From Ligustrum vulgare (lineage: Eukaryota > Streptophyta > Magnoliopsida > Lamiales > Oleaceae), in assembly GCA_963555705.1 (NCBI GenBank), contig OY743187.1, positions 16,568,133 to 16,632,132 on the forward strand: a stretch of DNA of 64,000 bases. Reading direction: 5' to 3'. Of the stretch, positions 23,001 to 34,703 are shown piece after piece (the first letter of the stretch is position 1; every line of letters begins with the position of its first letter). Under the pieces are notes generated by a model, which was not told the origin of the DNA, made no database searches, and saw nothing but the letters and a program-made list of their open reading frames with translations. The position numbers were made by a program, and so were the translations under genes.

Positions 23001-23822
23001 TGAGGTCACACTTTAATCATAGATAATAATATTTTCAATTTCATATATTTTGCAGCATATGGACGCGTACTTCCATTACATACGGAAATTAGCAAAATGT
23101 GGGCCTAATGTTAAGAGAAGGTTTACCACAACGGACTACACATTCCAAGGTCTACTGAAACCATTGTACATAGAGTACTTAAAAGACCCAACGGTTCTGT
23201 CTTCTGCCTCTTACTTCAAAGAAATCATGAGAGGGGGACGTTTGGAGCTCAACTCCCCATGGGCTGACGTTGATTACGTCCTAATTCCAATCTTGCCAAC
23301 GAATAAGGCACATTGGATGCTTGCTTTGCTCAATGTAAAAAGTCACAGGATAGTAATCTTCAACTCTTGCTGCAGGACATATAGAGAAAACATGGTTTAC
23401 GAGGGGGTTCAACCATTCTACATACTTATCCCTGCATTGATGAAGGAAATTGGGATTTGGAGCCGCGCATCACACTCCCAGAAGATAGATCAGACTGGTC
23501 TCACTTTGGACATGGCAGATAGCATTCCCCAGCAGCAAAATGGGTGCATAATTTTTATTTACTCACAGGGTCAAATTTATTTAAGTAATACATCCCCCTA
23601 ACATGTATATATATTTTTTATTACAGTCACGATTGTGGGATATTTGTGATTCAGTACGCATTGTACCTACTACATGCGAACTTGAAGAAGATGCCTATGT
23701 ACTTTGATGCCAAAGTTGCACGTATGGACATAGCTGCTGATCTGTTCAAGCACCGTCAACTTAGAAAAGGCACAAATCCAATACCACCGAATGTTGAAAG
23801 CATTGTAATAGACGATGCTTGA
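20056..23822 (+). pseudogene. Ulp1-like cysteine peptidase gene of MULE (DUF1985 + C48)
   Basis: Family members are de-SUMOylase-like peptidases carried by plant MULEs; their role in transposition is unknown. Exon 20056-20865 encodes a DUF1985-type domain (FLIAGRYVRYALPEFTLVTG, RLGILYLITSYLF, YPRILNWRA) and ends at a GTAAGT donor. It continues in frame at 21009 with an Asp run. Later exon-like pieces are 21465-21775 (coiled coil), 21863-22096, 22521 to about 22720 and 23056-23543. The peptidase domain shows His in KAHWML and Cys in HDCGIF, reached by an intron at 23544-23626 that splits the Gly codon. The residue where family members have catalytic Asp (YDS) reads Asn (FNSC). Stops after FESF (21717) and at 21875 and a phase break near 21415 suggest decay, though splicing was judged by eye. 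Confidence 0.7.
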
Positions 23823-26385
23823 TTTCCTGTTTTCTAAATTCTAGAACGGATAGCAAGAAAAAATCATCTTTTGTTACATTAGAAAGCTAACTGGTTTTAG
23901 TGGATATATGTCTTGTGTAGGCAACCACTTTATAATTTGCTTGTATATAAACTCATCATGTCAATGAAATGAAATGAAATGACCTTTTTTTTTAATATTC
24001 ATAGTTATCCAATGTTTTACATTTTTGACAAAATGTAATTGTGGAGCACTCCAGCTGAATGATTTATTTATCAAGTAACATTGATCACATAGCCAGATGA
24101 TGTACAGTTTCATGCTCAAGTCACATTAATATCCCAGTAGGTCACATTTACCCCCAATCCCTGCTGCTGTATATTTCCTGTAGCATTAATATCCCGCCAG
24201 GTCACATTTACACCACTATGACATATAATTTATGTATTATGCACTAACACAACAAGGTCACACATTCGAGCTATTGCACCAGATTCTAAGACACTGCATC
24301 CCCCCCCCCTCCCCCAACAGATGAAATGCACAGTTCATCATGTAGAACTCGAGTCAAGTCACATTAATATTTGATTAGGTCACCGTTATGCCATATAATT
24401 TCAGTATGATGCACCAATAAAACAAGGTCACACATTCAATCATTCGCACCACATTCTTAGCCACTGCATGCCCCCTCCACAGATGACATGCATACTAAAT
24501 CATGTAAAACTCAAGGGAAGTCACATTAATACCCGATTGTGTGACCTCTTATGTTAACGAATGTGACCTCATATTTTAACGAATGTAACCCTATCAAATT
24601 CAACTTGCATTATGAACAATGAAGGACTAGTTTGCATATTCTGATATGAATAGTTGTGAATGTGTGTCATTGTGACCTAACAGATAAACAAATGTGACCT
24701 TTTGAAATTCAACCGGCAATAAGAACAGATAATGGAGCAATTTTTGGACCATGTACAATTTGTGACTTAGTTGCAACCTAGTAGATGCGATCTTTCACCT
24801 GGTTTTGTGTGTACTATGACCTGGTTCTCCAAAGAGTTAGCCTAAGAGATATATATTGTGACCTAAGAAAGTTGAATGATGTATGCATCATCTGATATGT
24901 AATTTATTCACAGTGATACTGTGATAGTGGGATCTTGTGACTATCCATAAATGAATTATGTATGCTCAGTTAACTGTTCACATCTCATATAGCTGCTATA
25001 TCCATCCGCAGTCATGCACAGTAAATCATGGAACTCTCAAATCAAGTCAAATCAAGTCACATGAAATGACCTTTTTTTTTTTAATATTCATAGTTATCCA
25101 GTGTTTTAAATTTTTGACAAAATGTAATTGTGGAGCACTCCAGCTGAATGATTTATTTATCAGGTCACATTGATCATAGAGCCAGATGATGTACAGTTTC
25201 ATGATCAAGTCACATTAATATCCCAGTAGGTCACATTTACCCCCAATCCCTGCTGCTGTATATTTCCTGTCGCATTAATATCCAGCCAGGTCACATTTAT
25301 ACCACTATGACATATAATTTATGTATTATGCACCAATAAAACAAGGTCACACATTCAACCATTCGCACCACATTCTTAGCCACTGCATGCCCCCCTCCAC
25401 AGATGACATGCATCCTAAATCATGTAATATGTGTGTCATTGTGACCTAACAGATAAAAAAATGTGACCTTTTCTAATTCAACCGACAATAAGAACAGATA
25501 ATGGAGCAGTTTTTGGACCATGTGCAATTTGTGACTTAGTTGCATCCTAGTAGATGCGATCCTTTTCACCTAGTTTTGTGTGTACTATATTGTGACCTAA
25601 GAAAGTTGAATGACGTATGCATCTTTTGATATGTAATTTATTCACAGTGATACTGTGATAGTGGGATCTTGTGACTACCCATAAATGAATTATGTATGCT
25701 CAGTTAACTATTCACATCTCATATAGCTGCTATATCCATCCGCAGTCATGCACAGTAAATCATGTAACTCTCAAATCAAGTCACATTACTATCCAACGAT
25801 GTCACATTCATCAGTATCCCTGTTGCTATAACTTCCCTTTCATTCTTACGAGAACACTAAGTCCTATAATTTATGTACGATACACTAATACAACAAGGTA
25901 ACACATTCAACCATTCACACCACATTCATTGCCACTTTATTCCCCCTCCACATATGACATGAACATAAATTCATGTACATCTAACTAGTGTTACACTGAG
26001 CTCACATATGACAAATAATAGATTTCCATGTGACGTCAGTTCCACCTATGCCACATATCATCACAACATTGTATTCAACCCATTCTAAAATCATATAAGT
26101 TTTAACTGTCTGCAATAAAAGTTGGACAAACACATTAAGGTCACATTTGACAACATCATGTTCAGTTTTAATACATTCATCAGTTATTCTTTGCCACAAA
26201 CATCAATCTATGATACAGTACAACTAACATAAAATGACACGTCTTTCCAATAGAAATAAAGTATTCATTACATAATCTTTCATCGTTTCCTTTTTCCAAA
26301 TAATGAACTCCAATCAAATATCAATTCAACCGTTAACGACATCACAATTAAAACTTTTAAAGAATTATCAAATAAAGATAACATT
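23823..26385. repeat. AGGTCACA/TGTGACCT-rich tandemly duplicated spacer
   Basis: The convergent genes of the MULE are separated by sequence full of AGGTCACATT and GTGACCTAAC motifs. A block of about 270 bases at 23971-24243 recurs at 25062-25333, and 24720-25000 recurs at 25460-25730. A C-run lies near 24301. No ORF is conserved between the copies. Confidence 0.75.
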
Positions 26386-28754
26386 TTATTTGCTTCTTTG
26401 ACTACCACTTTTCTGAATAATGGGAAACAAACTTGTACAACTCCGTCGGTTGTGCCCCCTTCCCCCACACCGTCCGCATTTCATCTTTGGTTTTCCTTCA
26501 CAAGCCGATCTTTTCCTCTTCTCTGATGGTCTGCCCGAACTCCTTTTTTGGTTCGGAGGTAATACAACCAATTCATTTACTTCGTTAGGAAATTTCCACT
26601 CGCTCGGACTACCCAGCGGGAAAACACTTTCCTGATAGGCAGCCTTATAAGCATTGCATGTGTAATAGTATGAACAATATTCATATGGATCCCTCTTCGT
26701 AAACGCTATCACAGCTAGAGCATGTGGACACGGCATCTGGTCAACTTGAATCATTCTACATGTACACTTACGCTGCTCTATATCTACCAGAAATGAGGTG
26801 CATTCGTCTTTAACTAAAAACATGGTTTGATTTGATGGAGACACCTGTAAGCATTTCAGGTGCATTTCAAGCCAATCGTTTTTACTGTCACATTAACACA
26901 TGCTAAATAAAATTAACTCAATAAAGTATACGCATACCCTTAGCGCCCTCAGTTGTATGCTATTTTCTCGCAACACCTTCTCATACTTACTTGAAAGCTT
27001 GGTAAATGTTCCTTGTGCGCAGTCCCTATTTTTGCAGAACCAATCTTGTACTAGTTATCTTAAAGACTCTAGCAAAGACACTATAGGAAAGTTCTTTGCT
27101 GAATTTGTTACAGCATTCACCGATTCTACAATGTTAGACGTCATCGTTGAATACCTGTTTTCGGGCGTGTGGAATCTTGACCACTTCTCGTAACCGACTT
27201 CGCTCTGCATGTAATCAGCAGGAAAAATATACATTACTTTGAGATGAGGTTGCACATGGAAACAAATTACTAATTGGACAAGTCCAGTGTTCTTACCAAA
27301 TAACCCCTAATATCTTTGTCAATGGCGTCCAATTGTAACATCTGGTACTCGAACTCTGACAATGTGTATGCACGGACAGCATTATTAAAAGGTTCTGTGA
27401 TATTGTGACCTGAATTTCCACAATGCTTCTTCATGTTTTGCAGTAAGTGGTATGAACATATACCATGACATGTTCCAGGGTAGACACATTCTATAGCCTT
27501 TCGGATACTTTCGTGACGATCCGATACAAAACATAGTCCTTCTCTGCCGCAATACGCCTTCTTCAAGTTCTCAAAAAACTATTTCCATGACCAGTCATTC
27601 TCACTATCCCCAATACCAAATGCAAGTACAAAAATTCTATTACTTGCATCATGTGTACACGCAGTGAATAGAGTACCACCGTATTGCCCATTCAAATAAG
27701 TTCCATCAACTACGATAACTGGCCTACAATGCTTCCATCCTCGAATTGATGCACCAAGTGTCATGAAACAATATTTGAACCTATTTTCATTGTCAATTTC
27801 TATCCCTGTGACCGAGCCTGGGTTACATTTTCGAAGCATATGCAAAAAACCCGGTACCTCTTGAAATGACTCGGATGGATCTCCCCTTATCAATCTCAAT
27901 GTCTTCTCCCTCGATCTCCAGGCTTTGACGTAGTTCAACGAAACACCATATGTGTGCAACATGTCGTTGCATATGTCATTTGAGGTATATGTTGTGCGGT
28001 TTGAGTTGAATTTGTATTTTATACACGAGGAGACAACTGCAGTGGTTACTTGCCTATGTGACCCCAACACTATATTTGAACCACATGTATGCCCTTCGTG
28101 AATGTATCTAATTTTGAATAGATCCGTTTTCCCCAATCTTGATGACCTGCACCAATTACATGTATTATTTGAGCACCTCACAACATATTCCTTCTTGTCC
28201 AACCTTAGAACCATAAATTCGAACATCTCCTGAATTGCATAAAATGCCATGCTCAATTTCAGTACCTCTTTATTCCTAAAAACCCTGTTCAACTCTATAT
28301 CCCTGGCGTCTGGATTTGTTACAGTACTCTCCACACTATCATCCGATATTGCCAATTGCTCATCTGTTACAGTGCATATGTTTGAAGCAATTCCACACAT
28401 AGAATAAGTTCCCTCATTGCCATCTTGACTAAATTAAACTGGCTCCATGAAGTTGAAGCCTCCGTGACTAGGAACTTTATCCACTGCTGTGACCTCAACC
28501 GTAATCGGATATTTTGAAGGATCCTTATAATCTTTCTTCAGTGTGAGATACGACAAGACACTATTGTCATTTTTTAGTCTGATGGGTTGTATGTCACTGC
28601 TCAGTTCATAACTCATGGAGACTGCAACCTTGTTAATGTCAAAGCCAAATTCTCTAACTACTGAGTCCACAAGTTCCGAATAGCCGCTTCCTTCGTCAAT
28701 CATTAACAAGGCAGACTGAGATCCCAAAATCACACAAATATGTACATAGCCCAT
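26386..28754 (-). pseudogene. MuDR-type MULE transposase, nonsense-mutated
   Basis: Probable exons on the minus strand are 28754-28434, 28400-27297, 27204-26938 and 26884-26386, with GT/AG ends for the last three. Order of domains: an N-terminal PB1-like region; a MuDR DNA-binding region (FRNKEVLKLSMAFYAI ... VRCSNNTCNWCRSS); the MULE catalytic core starting VIVVDGTYLNGQYGGTLF; SDRHESIRKAI and CSYHLLQNMKKH further in; a SWIM zinc finger (CTCRMIQVDQMPCPHALA); and a C-terminal CCHC knuckle (CGRCGGRGHNRRSC). In-frame TAG at 27579-27581 and TAA at 27055-27057 break the core, and everything downstream stays in frame, so these look like simple nonsense changes. The protein would cut and join MULE ends; this copy is probably inactive. 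Confidence 0.85.
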
Positions 28755-29618
28755 ACCTATACATTCATGACAAGGTCGTCAGTCGATGCATATCTCAGTT
28801 ATAAACACATCACAAAAACATTGTAAAAATTGTTAATAACACTATAGTATAACAAATAGAATTGCCACGTTACATTTAATGCAATAATGTGACCACACGA
28901 AAATCGATTCCTTACAGTGACCACAAGAACATCTATTCAATATGTGATCAAACTTTCATCAATTTAATAATGTGACCAAACTAAATAAATGCACCCTCAT
29001 TCTAAGCGTAAAATGAAAAACTCTGCCAGTATGTTACCTGTTGTTGCAACAAATAATGCTAACTTGTTTAACCCATTAAGTAGATCACCATTTTTACTTT
29101 ATTTCACCTCGCGTTAGATCCTATTGATCATTGTCAACATGACTGTAAACTTTTGCTCAATTTCGCTTGTGACCTAATAAAACTCCGTGATTGAATGAAA
29201 TGACAGCTTACCGTAGTTGCACTTCACGGACTCATTTACTCACATTAGATGCATGATGATGATTGTGAACATTACAATAAATATCTGTTCATTTCCATAA
29301 GTGACCTCAGAAAACCAACGTCATTGCATAAAATTATAGCTTACCTTATGCCGACTTCACAAGCTAATTTAATCCTGGATTACTGTCAAACAACACTTTA
29401 TCTTATGATGTTCAATTTCGCAAGTGTGACCTCATCTTCATCGTCTTCTGGATCTCTGCATTTAGTTATCAAGGCCAACATCAATTCCCTGTATTTTCCT
29501 ATTTTAAATGGCGATGTTTCGCTGAATTGTTGCGTTGATAAGGAATATCAATATGGGAAGAATATTTTTGGTAACCGTCACCATAATAATTGGCCTGCAT
29601 ATCTTCCTTGATTCTCGT

Positions 29619-29621
<3 letters not shown>
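28755..29621. other. MULE right spacer
   Basis: Between the transposase start and the microsatellite lie more TGTGACC motifs (AATGTGACCA, TGTGACCTAA, GTGTGACCTCATC). The transposase promoter should be here, but no clear TATA box was fixed. No gene. Confidence 0.5.
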
Positions 29622-29688
<67 letters not shown>

Positions 29689-29689
29689 G
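29622..29689. repeat. (TA)n(CA)n compound microsatellite
   Basis: About 24 TA units followed by about 10 CA units, a few bases inside the right MULE terminal repeat. Confidence 0.95.
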
Positions 29690-29698
29690 CTAAAACAC

Positions 29699-29778
29699 AC
29701 CTGATAATTGAATAATTTTGGGATCAACCTTATTTTTGATATGTTAATATATTAATACCTGAATTATGTATTTTTCTC
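29699..29778. repeat. MULE right terminal inverted repeat
   Basis: 80 bp starting ACCTGATAATTGAATAA. In reverse complement it follows the left repeat with scattered mismatches. It is bordered by the ATAAAGATA duplication. Confidence 0.7.
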
Positions 29779-29826
29779 ATAAAGATAAAGATAATAATAT
29801 TACTGACCCATTTTCATGTGAGCAGA

Positions 29827-29945
29827 CCGGCCCATCCACTTTTTCTTCATTTAATGCTCTTTTGTGCATTTCTTTGTACTTGCATTCTATATAAACTTCT
29901 GATAGTTAGAACTGTCAAAGCCAAAGAACATAAGATAACAAGTAA
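29827..29945 (-). pseudogene. Duplicated fragment of the membrane-protein gene
   Basis: This stretch matches about 4258-4375 of the membrane-protein exon, in the same orientation, with few changes. GGCCCATCCACTTTTTCTTC and CATAAGATAACAAGT are common to both. It corresponds to the segment around LTTRNYIECKYQEMHK. It is a coding fragment without start, stop or neighbouring exon sequence. It begins some 40 bases outside the right end of the 11-kb MULE, so it is not cargo of that copy as bounded here. Confidence 0.8.
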
Positions 29946-30139
29946 AAGAAATTATGGTTTGAAATATTATTTTTTAAAGGATGTGTGGTTAAAAAAATAT
30001 TTGAAAAGTAAAACATGGTAGGCTTGACTAAAATAGATGATTGAGATTGAGTGTTGAATAAATTTGATTTACAAAAAATGGGGGCCAAACAGGGACATAA
30101 TAACAATTACCCCAAACAGGGGCATAAAATGTTGGAAAC
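29946..30139. other. Spacer with partial Tourist-like end
   Basis: Contains GGGGGCCAAACAGGG near 30081 and a second CAAACAGGGGCATAA just after it. They look like the right end of a truncated MITE; no left end was found. Confidence 0.35.
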
Positions 30140-30621
30140 TGATGAGAACCCCTTCGGTATATTAACCGAAAATTCCCACAACTATCTAATACCAAACCTA
30201 AGAAAGCTAAAGTGGTAAAATAAAGGATAAACACCTTAACTCAAGTTTAAATCTAACCCAAAATTCAAGGATTAAAAAACCCTAGCCCAATGGGTATCAA
30301 CCAAACAAATTTCAAGGTGGCGGAAATAAACAACAACACAAGAATAGTAATACTCAAGCAAAGTTGATTAACTTCCAAGAAAAATACAAGAACAAAGAAG
30401 GTTTAACCTTACCTCAAAATGAGTCTCTCTAGACTAAGCTCTCAAGAGCATCACAATGAGCAACCAAGTTATATTACAAATGAAAAAGAATGTGTATATA
30501 ATGTACAAAATGGGCAAAAGGTGCAAATTTGAAATTTGCAAGAAAAACCCAGTTTTTGTAAAACGGAGTGCTTCGGTCGATCGCAGGGTCGACCGAAATG
30601 GGACTTTCGGTCGACCGTCAC

Positions 30622-32142
30622 TCAGCCGAACGCGACTGAGGCTGAATCAAAAATTTCTCTGCAGAAGATTGGTCGACCGAACTTGGGTGAAACTCCAAGC
30701 TTCTCATTTTTTGCTCCAACTTGATTCTTGGCTTCTTTTCTTGATCTATTCACATTGTTTAACCTTGAATCTTGAACCTCCTCAACGTCGGATCTCGTCA
30801 TGGGTCCCACGTGCATCGAGGTTTGACTTTCTCGGTTCTCATCATCCCCTCCCTCTTCGAAAGGATTCGACCTCGAATCTGGCTTGATTGCACTAGTGTG
30901 AGATTCCTTAACCTTTGATCTTGAAACATTGTGGACCACAGGTTCATGCGATGAAGTTGGACCTTCGCGATTCTCATCATCTCCTCCATCTTGAAAGAGA
31001 TTTGATCACGAATCGACACCTACAATAAAAAAAATAGAAAATTCAGACACAATAAATGTAACTGAAATTTCGTACTCACTGTGCAAAATCAATTTGTAGG
31101 CGTTGCCAAGAACTTGAGAGGTGCCAACATCGCAGGGTAGCATTTTGGATTTTATTCGATCGGGAACCCGCTCTCCCCTTGAAAAGAACCATATCCAACC
31201 ACCCGGATCAAATACGAATCGCCTCCTACCATGGTTGGCATGGAAAGTACATTGTATGCCAATCCCCTCAGATGGAGGCGCGAGCCTCCTGCGAAGGGGC
31301 TTAACCAGATTTGTTTTGTTATGCCCATCTAAACTAACATTTCCATCAATAAATAAGTACATCAAGCTCAAAAGAGTTAGTAGGCTAGGGCCATAAGAAA
31401 CATCAAGTGATGAAAATTTTCTAATAGGATGAACACTTCCATTGCAAGCAAATTTAACAACCACAAATTGAGCATCATTTTTATGCAAATGCACCACTTC
31501 CCCAAAGAAAAGATTCATCATGTTGATAGCAATGATGGTTTCATGACATGTAGTAAAATGTGAAAGTTCAATACCCCTACCAACATCCACAAAATTAGCA
31601 TCATTTCTTTTCTTTAGTCTAAGTAAACCCAACACAAACTCTATAGAATGATTAATCCAAGGTTTACTGGGAACGTGCAAATGTGTGTATAAAATTTGAG
31701 GTAAAAACTTAGATTTAGCCATTTTGAACATTCGGCCTTTACCACAAGTGCAAACATGTTTATCACCAATTTTCCAATGAGGCCAATAAAAGCGATCACT
31801 AAATATTTCCACGGCCCCCTTGGTTTCAAAGTGCCCAATCAAACAACCAACATGCGCCTCACTCATTAGAAATTCGCACATGGCACATTTAAAAACAAAC
31901 AATCTAATATCCCAAAAAAAATAATGATCGTGTCTATGAAATTCATCAAAATATTGCTCACCACATGATTCATAAATATTAAACCATTTTGGGTTCTTAG
32001 CATGCATGCTCTTGACATGTTCAAGACAAGATGAGTTGGTTAAGGAGGTTAGAAGGAAAATCATTTCCACGCCAAAATGTTTGGTTAGATCTCCTTTATA
32101 GACTTCCCAAACTAGCAATTCCCCTATAAGACAAGTAGGCAC
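30622..32142 (-). pseudogene. Gypsy integrase remnant
   Basis: Degenerate Ty3/gypsy integrase. The zinc-binding part shows ELLVWEVYKGDLTKHFGV and a second, repeated copy FLMSEAHVGCLIGHF ... DRFYWPHWKIGDKHVCTCGK. A core piece reads SKPWINHSIEFVLGLLRLKK. The C-terminal part has SLDGHNKTNLVKPL, FDPGGWIWFFSRGERVPD, RIKSKMLPC and AYKLILHSEYEISVTFIVS. A stop lies at about 31006, after which GGDDENRESQTS and GPMTRSDVEEVQD follow in another frame. The D-D-E core is incomplete, so it is inactive. The 32142-31006 frame is open over 378 codons despite internal deletion. Confidence 0.7.
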
Positions 32143-32184
32143 ATTGAGCTTGTTTTCACAAAATAGGAAGTCATGCTTGTTTTC

Positions 32185-33884
32185 TCAAAACAGGAAGCCA
32201 CCGTGCACATGAAGGTTATCAAGTATAACATTTTCACACTCCAGCAAAATATTTGCTAAGCTTCCATCGATGTCATACAATCCTCTAATGTATTCAAAAC
32301 ATAATAACCTTGCATTTAAAGAATTGTTAGGAGCATACCTCCTTGATGTGACGTCGGTTATTTCATTTTGTTTACCTCGGTTGTACTTGTCGTTGTAGGA
32401 AAATGTCTCCAAGAATTTCTTCCATAAGGCATGCTTTTGGAGTTCTTTGTTGCTTTGATAAGTTGGCCTCACAATTTCCTGCAACAAAGACATGACAAAA
32501 CTAGGGAGGGAAGTGTTAGAGTATTCAAGAGTAAAGAACATTTCGGAGTGATCTTTGCTCTCAATTTTCTTGGTGGCACTCTTCACACCCTCTCCTTTTT
32601 CTGAGGTAGGAACCTCAACCCTCGACTTTTCTCTTGCCTCTCCTTTTTCTGGAGTCGTGGCTCTAACCCTCATCGCCTCTCCTTTTTCTAGGGACGTGGC
32701 CCCAACTCTCTTACTTTCATTTTTGTTTTCTTTCTTATTCTTCTCTTCTTCTTCATTTTCTTTTTCTTTCTTTTTCTCATTTTCTTCCTCAAATTCCTTC
32801 TTGAGCTTCATTCGGTCTTTGTATACTTCTTCCGGGCTCAAAGATAGGATCACAACCTTTTTTCATTCATTTTGAAGCGACACCGGTTCCTCCTCCTATC
32901 AAGATTCGCATTTCACTCACATTACCAAGGTTTTCCCAAAATTATGTGAGTATTGTGTATTGGAACTACATCACATATCACTCGGTCACTATAGGTTCCA
33001 ATGTTAAAAGTAAGAAGAACTTGTTCACTCACTCTCACTTCCCCATCGTCATTCAACCTTTACAATATATAAGGACTAGGATGCTTCATAACCGGTAACT
33101 CCAATTTCTCAACTCTACTAGCACTCACCAAATTAGTGCCAATCTCCCCATCTATCATGAGACTACATGGTTTATCACTCACCAGGCATCTAGTGTAGAA
33201 ATTATCCTTCCCATGTTCCTCCATCTCATTAGTATGGGCCAAAGATTTTGGTGGCCTAGCATTCATCTCCTTCACTACTTCTTTACTTTCGCTACCATCC
33301 CTCCTATAGAATGATGAAGTCTTCATTTGTTCAATATCAACCTTCTCATCCATCCCATCTCCACTCCTATCTACCCATTCTCTTCTTCTTCTACCCATTC
33401 TCCAACCTCTTTCAGCTTCCCCTTCATTATGATCCCTCCTATGGAATGATGGACTCTTTATTTTTGTTCTAACAATATTATCATCAATTCCATCTCCACT
33501 CCTATCTACCCATTCTCCTTTTTTCCTATGCATGCTCCCATTTTGTTCACTCTCCTTTTCATTATCCCAAACATACATTCTAATTTTCCTATTCAAACTC
33601 CCATTTTGTTTTCTACTTCCATCCCTATACACAATGTTCCCAAATTTATCCTTCAACCTTCTTCTACCATCCTTATTTTCTTCACCACTACTAGTTGATG
33701 TACTCTCCCCTCTTGTTCCTAAATTTTCCAACCCTTCCCCAATCTTCTCCATTTGTCTAGCCATGGTGGTTGAAAGATTTTGCAACAAGTATTCCAAATC
33801 TTGAGTTTGAGCATTGGAATTGGACTTGGTGTGCAAGTGTGAAAGTGTTCTCACAAGAAAATATTTCTCTCGTGTTTCACTCAA
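32185..33884 (-). pseudogene. Gypsy gag-protease remnant
   Basis: The 33884-33060 frame covers a gag-like N-terminal part with repeats of RKKGEWVDRSGDG / RRREWVDRSGDG and SFHRRD / SFYRRD. It then has a protease start: CLVSDKPCSLMIDGEIGTN and SRVEKLELPVMKHPSPY. The protease continues past a stop at 33060 (LNDDGEVRVSEQVLLTFNIG, TYSDRVICDVVPI, THIILGKPW) and breaks again. The 32853-32185 frame starts LSLSPEEVYKDRMKLKKEF, which belongs to the protease-RT linker. It then carries a Glu/Lys-rich stretch and three repeats around SLEKGEA / TPEKGEA / TSEKGEG. RT is absent. Confidence 0.65.
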
Positions 33885-34628
33885 ATTTGGCTTTTACTCT
33901 CTATTGAGCTCACCACTCTTGCCTTTTTTCACTCAAAATCTCTTTCTCAAATTCTCCAAGGAAGGTAATCAACTAAACCACAAAGTATAATTCTTGTGGA
34001 GTCAAAGAAGTCACAAACAAGGAAGAACGAATTTAGAACAAGTAGACACAATTGCAAGTGGAGTTTGTGTGCTTGCTAATCTCAAAAGAAACAATATTTA
34101 TGTGGAATAAGATGCTAGGAATACAATTTCAACAATGGGATTGAATAACCACAAGTATTAGACAAGGCATAGATGTAGAGCAAATAAGCACAAGAGTGTA
34201 ATTTTCAATGAAGCAATTTATCAAACACTTTGTACTCAATCTTGAATGACCTTGAATGTGGATATAATGTGGATATGTGATAAATCCCCAACAACCCAAA
34301 TGCGGCAAGGAATGAGTGATCAACAATTTCCCAATGTATGGAGCAAGTGATATATGGAATAAGATGTTGATAACACAGTCTCAATGATGGGAATTGGATA
34401 GCCCCAAGTAATCAGCAATATATGGGCATTGAACAATAAAGTACTAATGGAGTATTTTTCGTTGGGACAATTTATCAAACACTTTATGTTACACTTTGGA
34501 TAATGTAAGAAAGTAAGTGTTTGGCTAATAGAAACCCCCAACTAATGCAACAATCAATGCACCCAATACATAGAATCAACAAATACACATGGGCATATAA
34601 ATTTTGTCCAATTTTTTTTCCAATTTTC

Positions 34629-34659
<31 letters not shown>

Positions 34660-34703
34660 GTGGAACAACAACAACAAATGTAAATGATAGGTTTACCAAA
34701 TTA
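33885..34703. other. Gypsy leader region, no ORF
   Basis: Sequence between the primer site and the gag start of the minus-strand relic. It contains a repeated block (AACAATTTCCCAATG / AACAATGGGATTG type) and a T-run of about 28 bases at 34631-34659. No coding frame is recognised. Confidence 0.45.

Larger units (their letters stand above)
18713..29778. mobile_element. Ulp1-carrying Mutator-like element (11 kb)
   Basis: Left end GTGGAAATTAC at 18713; the right end at 29778 is its diverged inverse. Both terminal repeats are 80 bp and end inward at TCAGGT/ACCTGA. The exact 9-bp duplication ATAAAGATA flanks the element at 18704-18712 and 29779-29787. It carries a Ulp1-like peptidase gene (+) and a MuDR-type transposase (-), with AGGTCACA-rich spacers. 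Ulp1-bearing MULEs of plants (Kaonashi-type) are known. Both genes contain stops, so this copy is probably not self-sufficient. Confidence 0.85.

Noticed and set aside
29499..29684. Minus-strand ORF with VYIYIYIYI run
   Set aside because: It is a translation of the (TA)n microsatellite.
32555..32875. Plus-strand ORF, Ser/Phe-rich
   Set aside because: It is the shadow of the Glu/Lys-rich gypsy linker on the other strand.
34631..34659. T-run as a retroposon poly(A) tail
   Set aside because: No SINE or LINE body or target duplication is visible; it lies in the gypsy leader.
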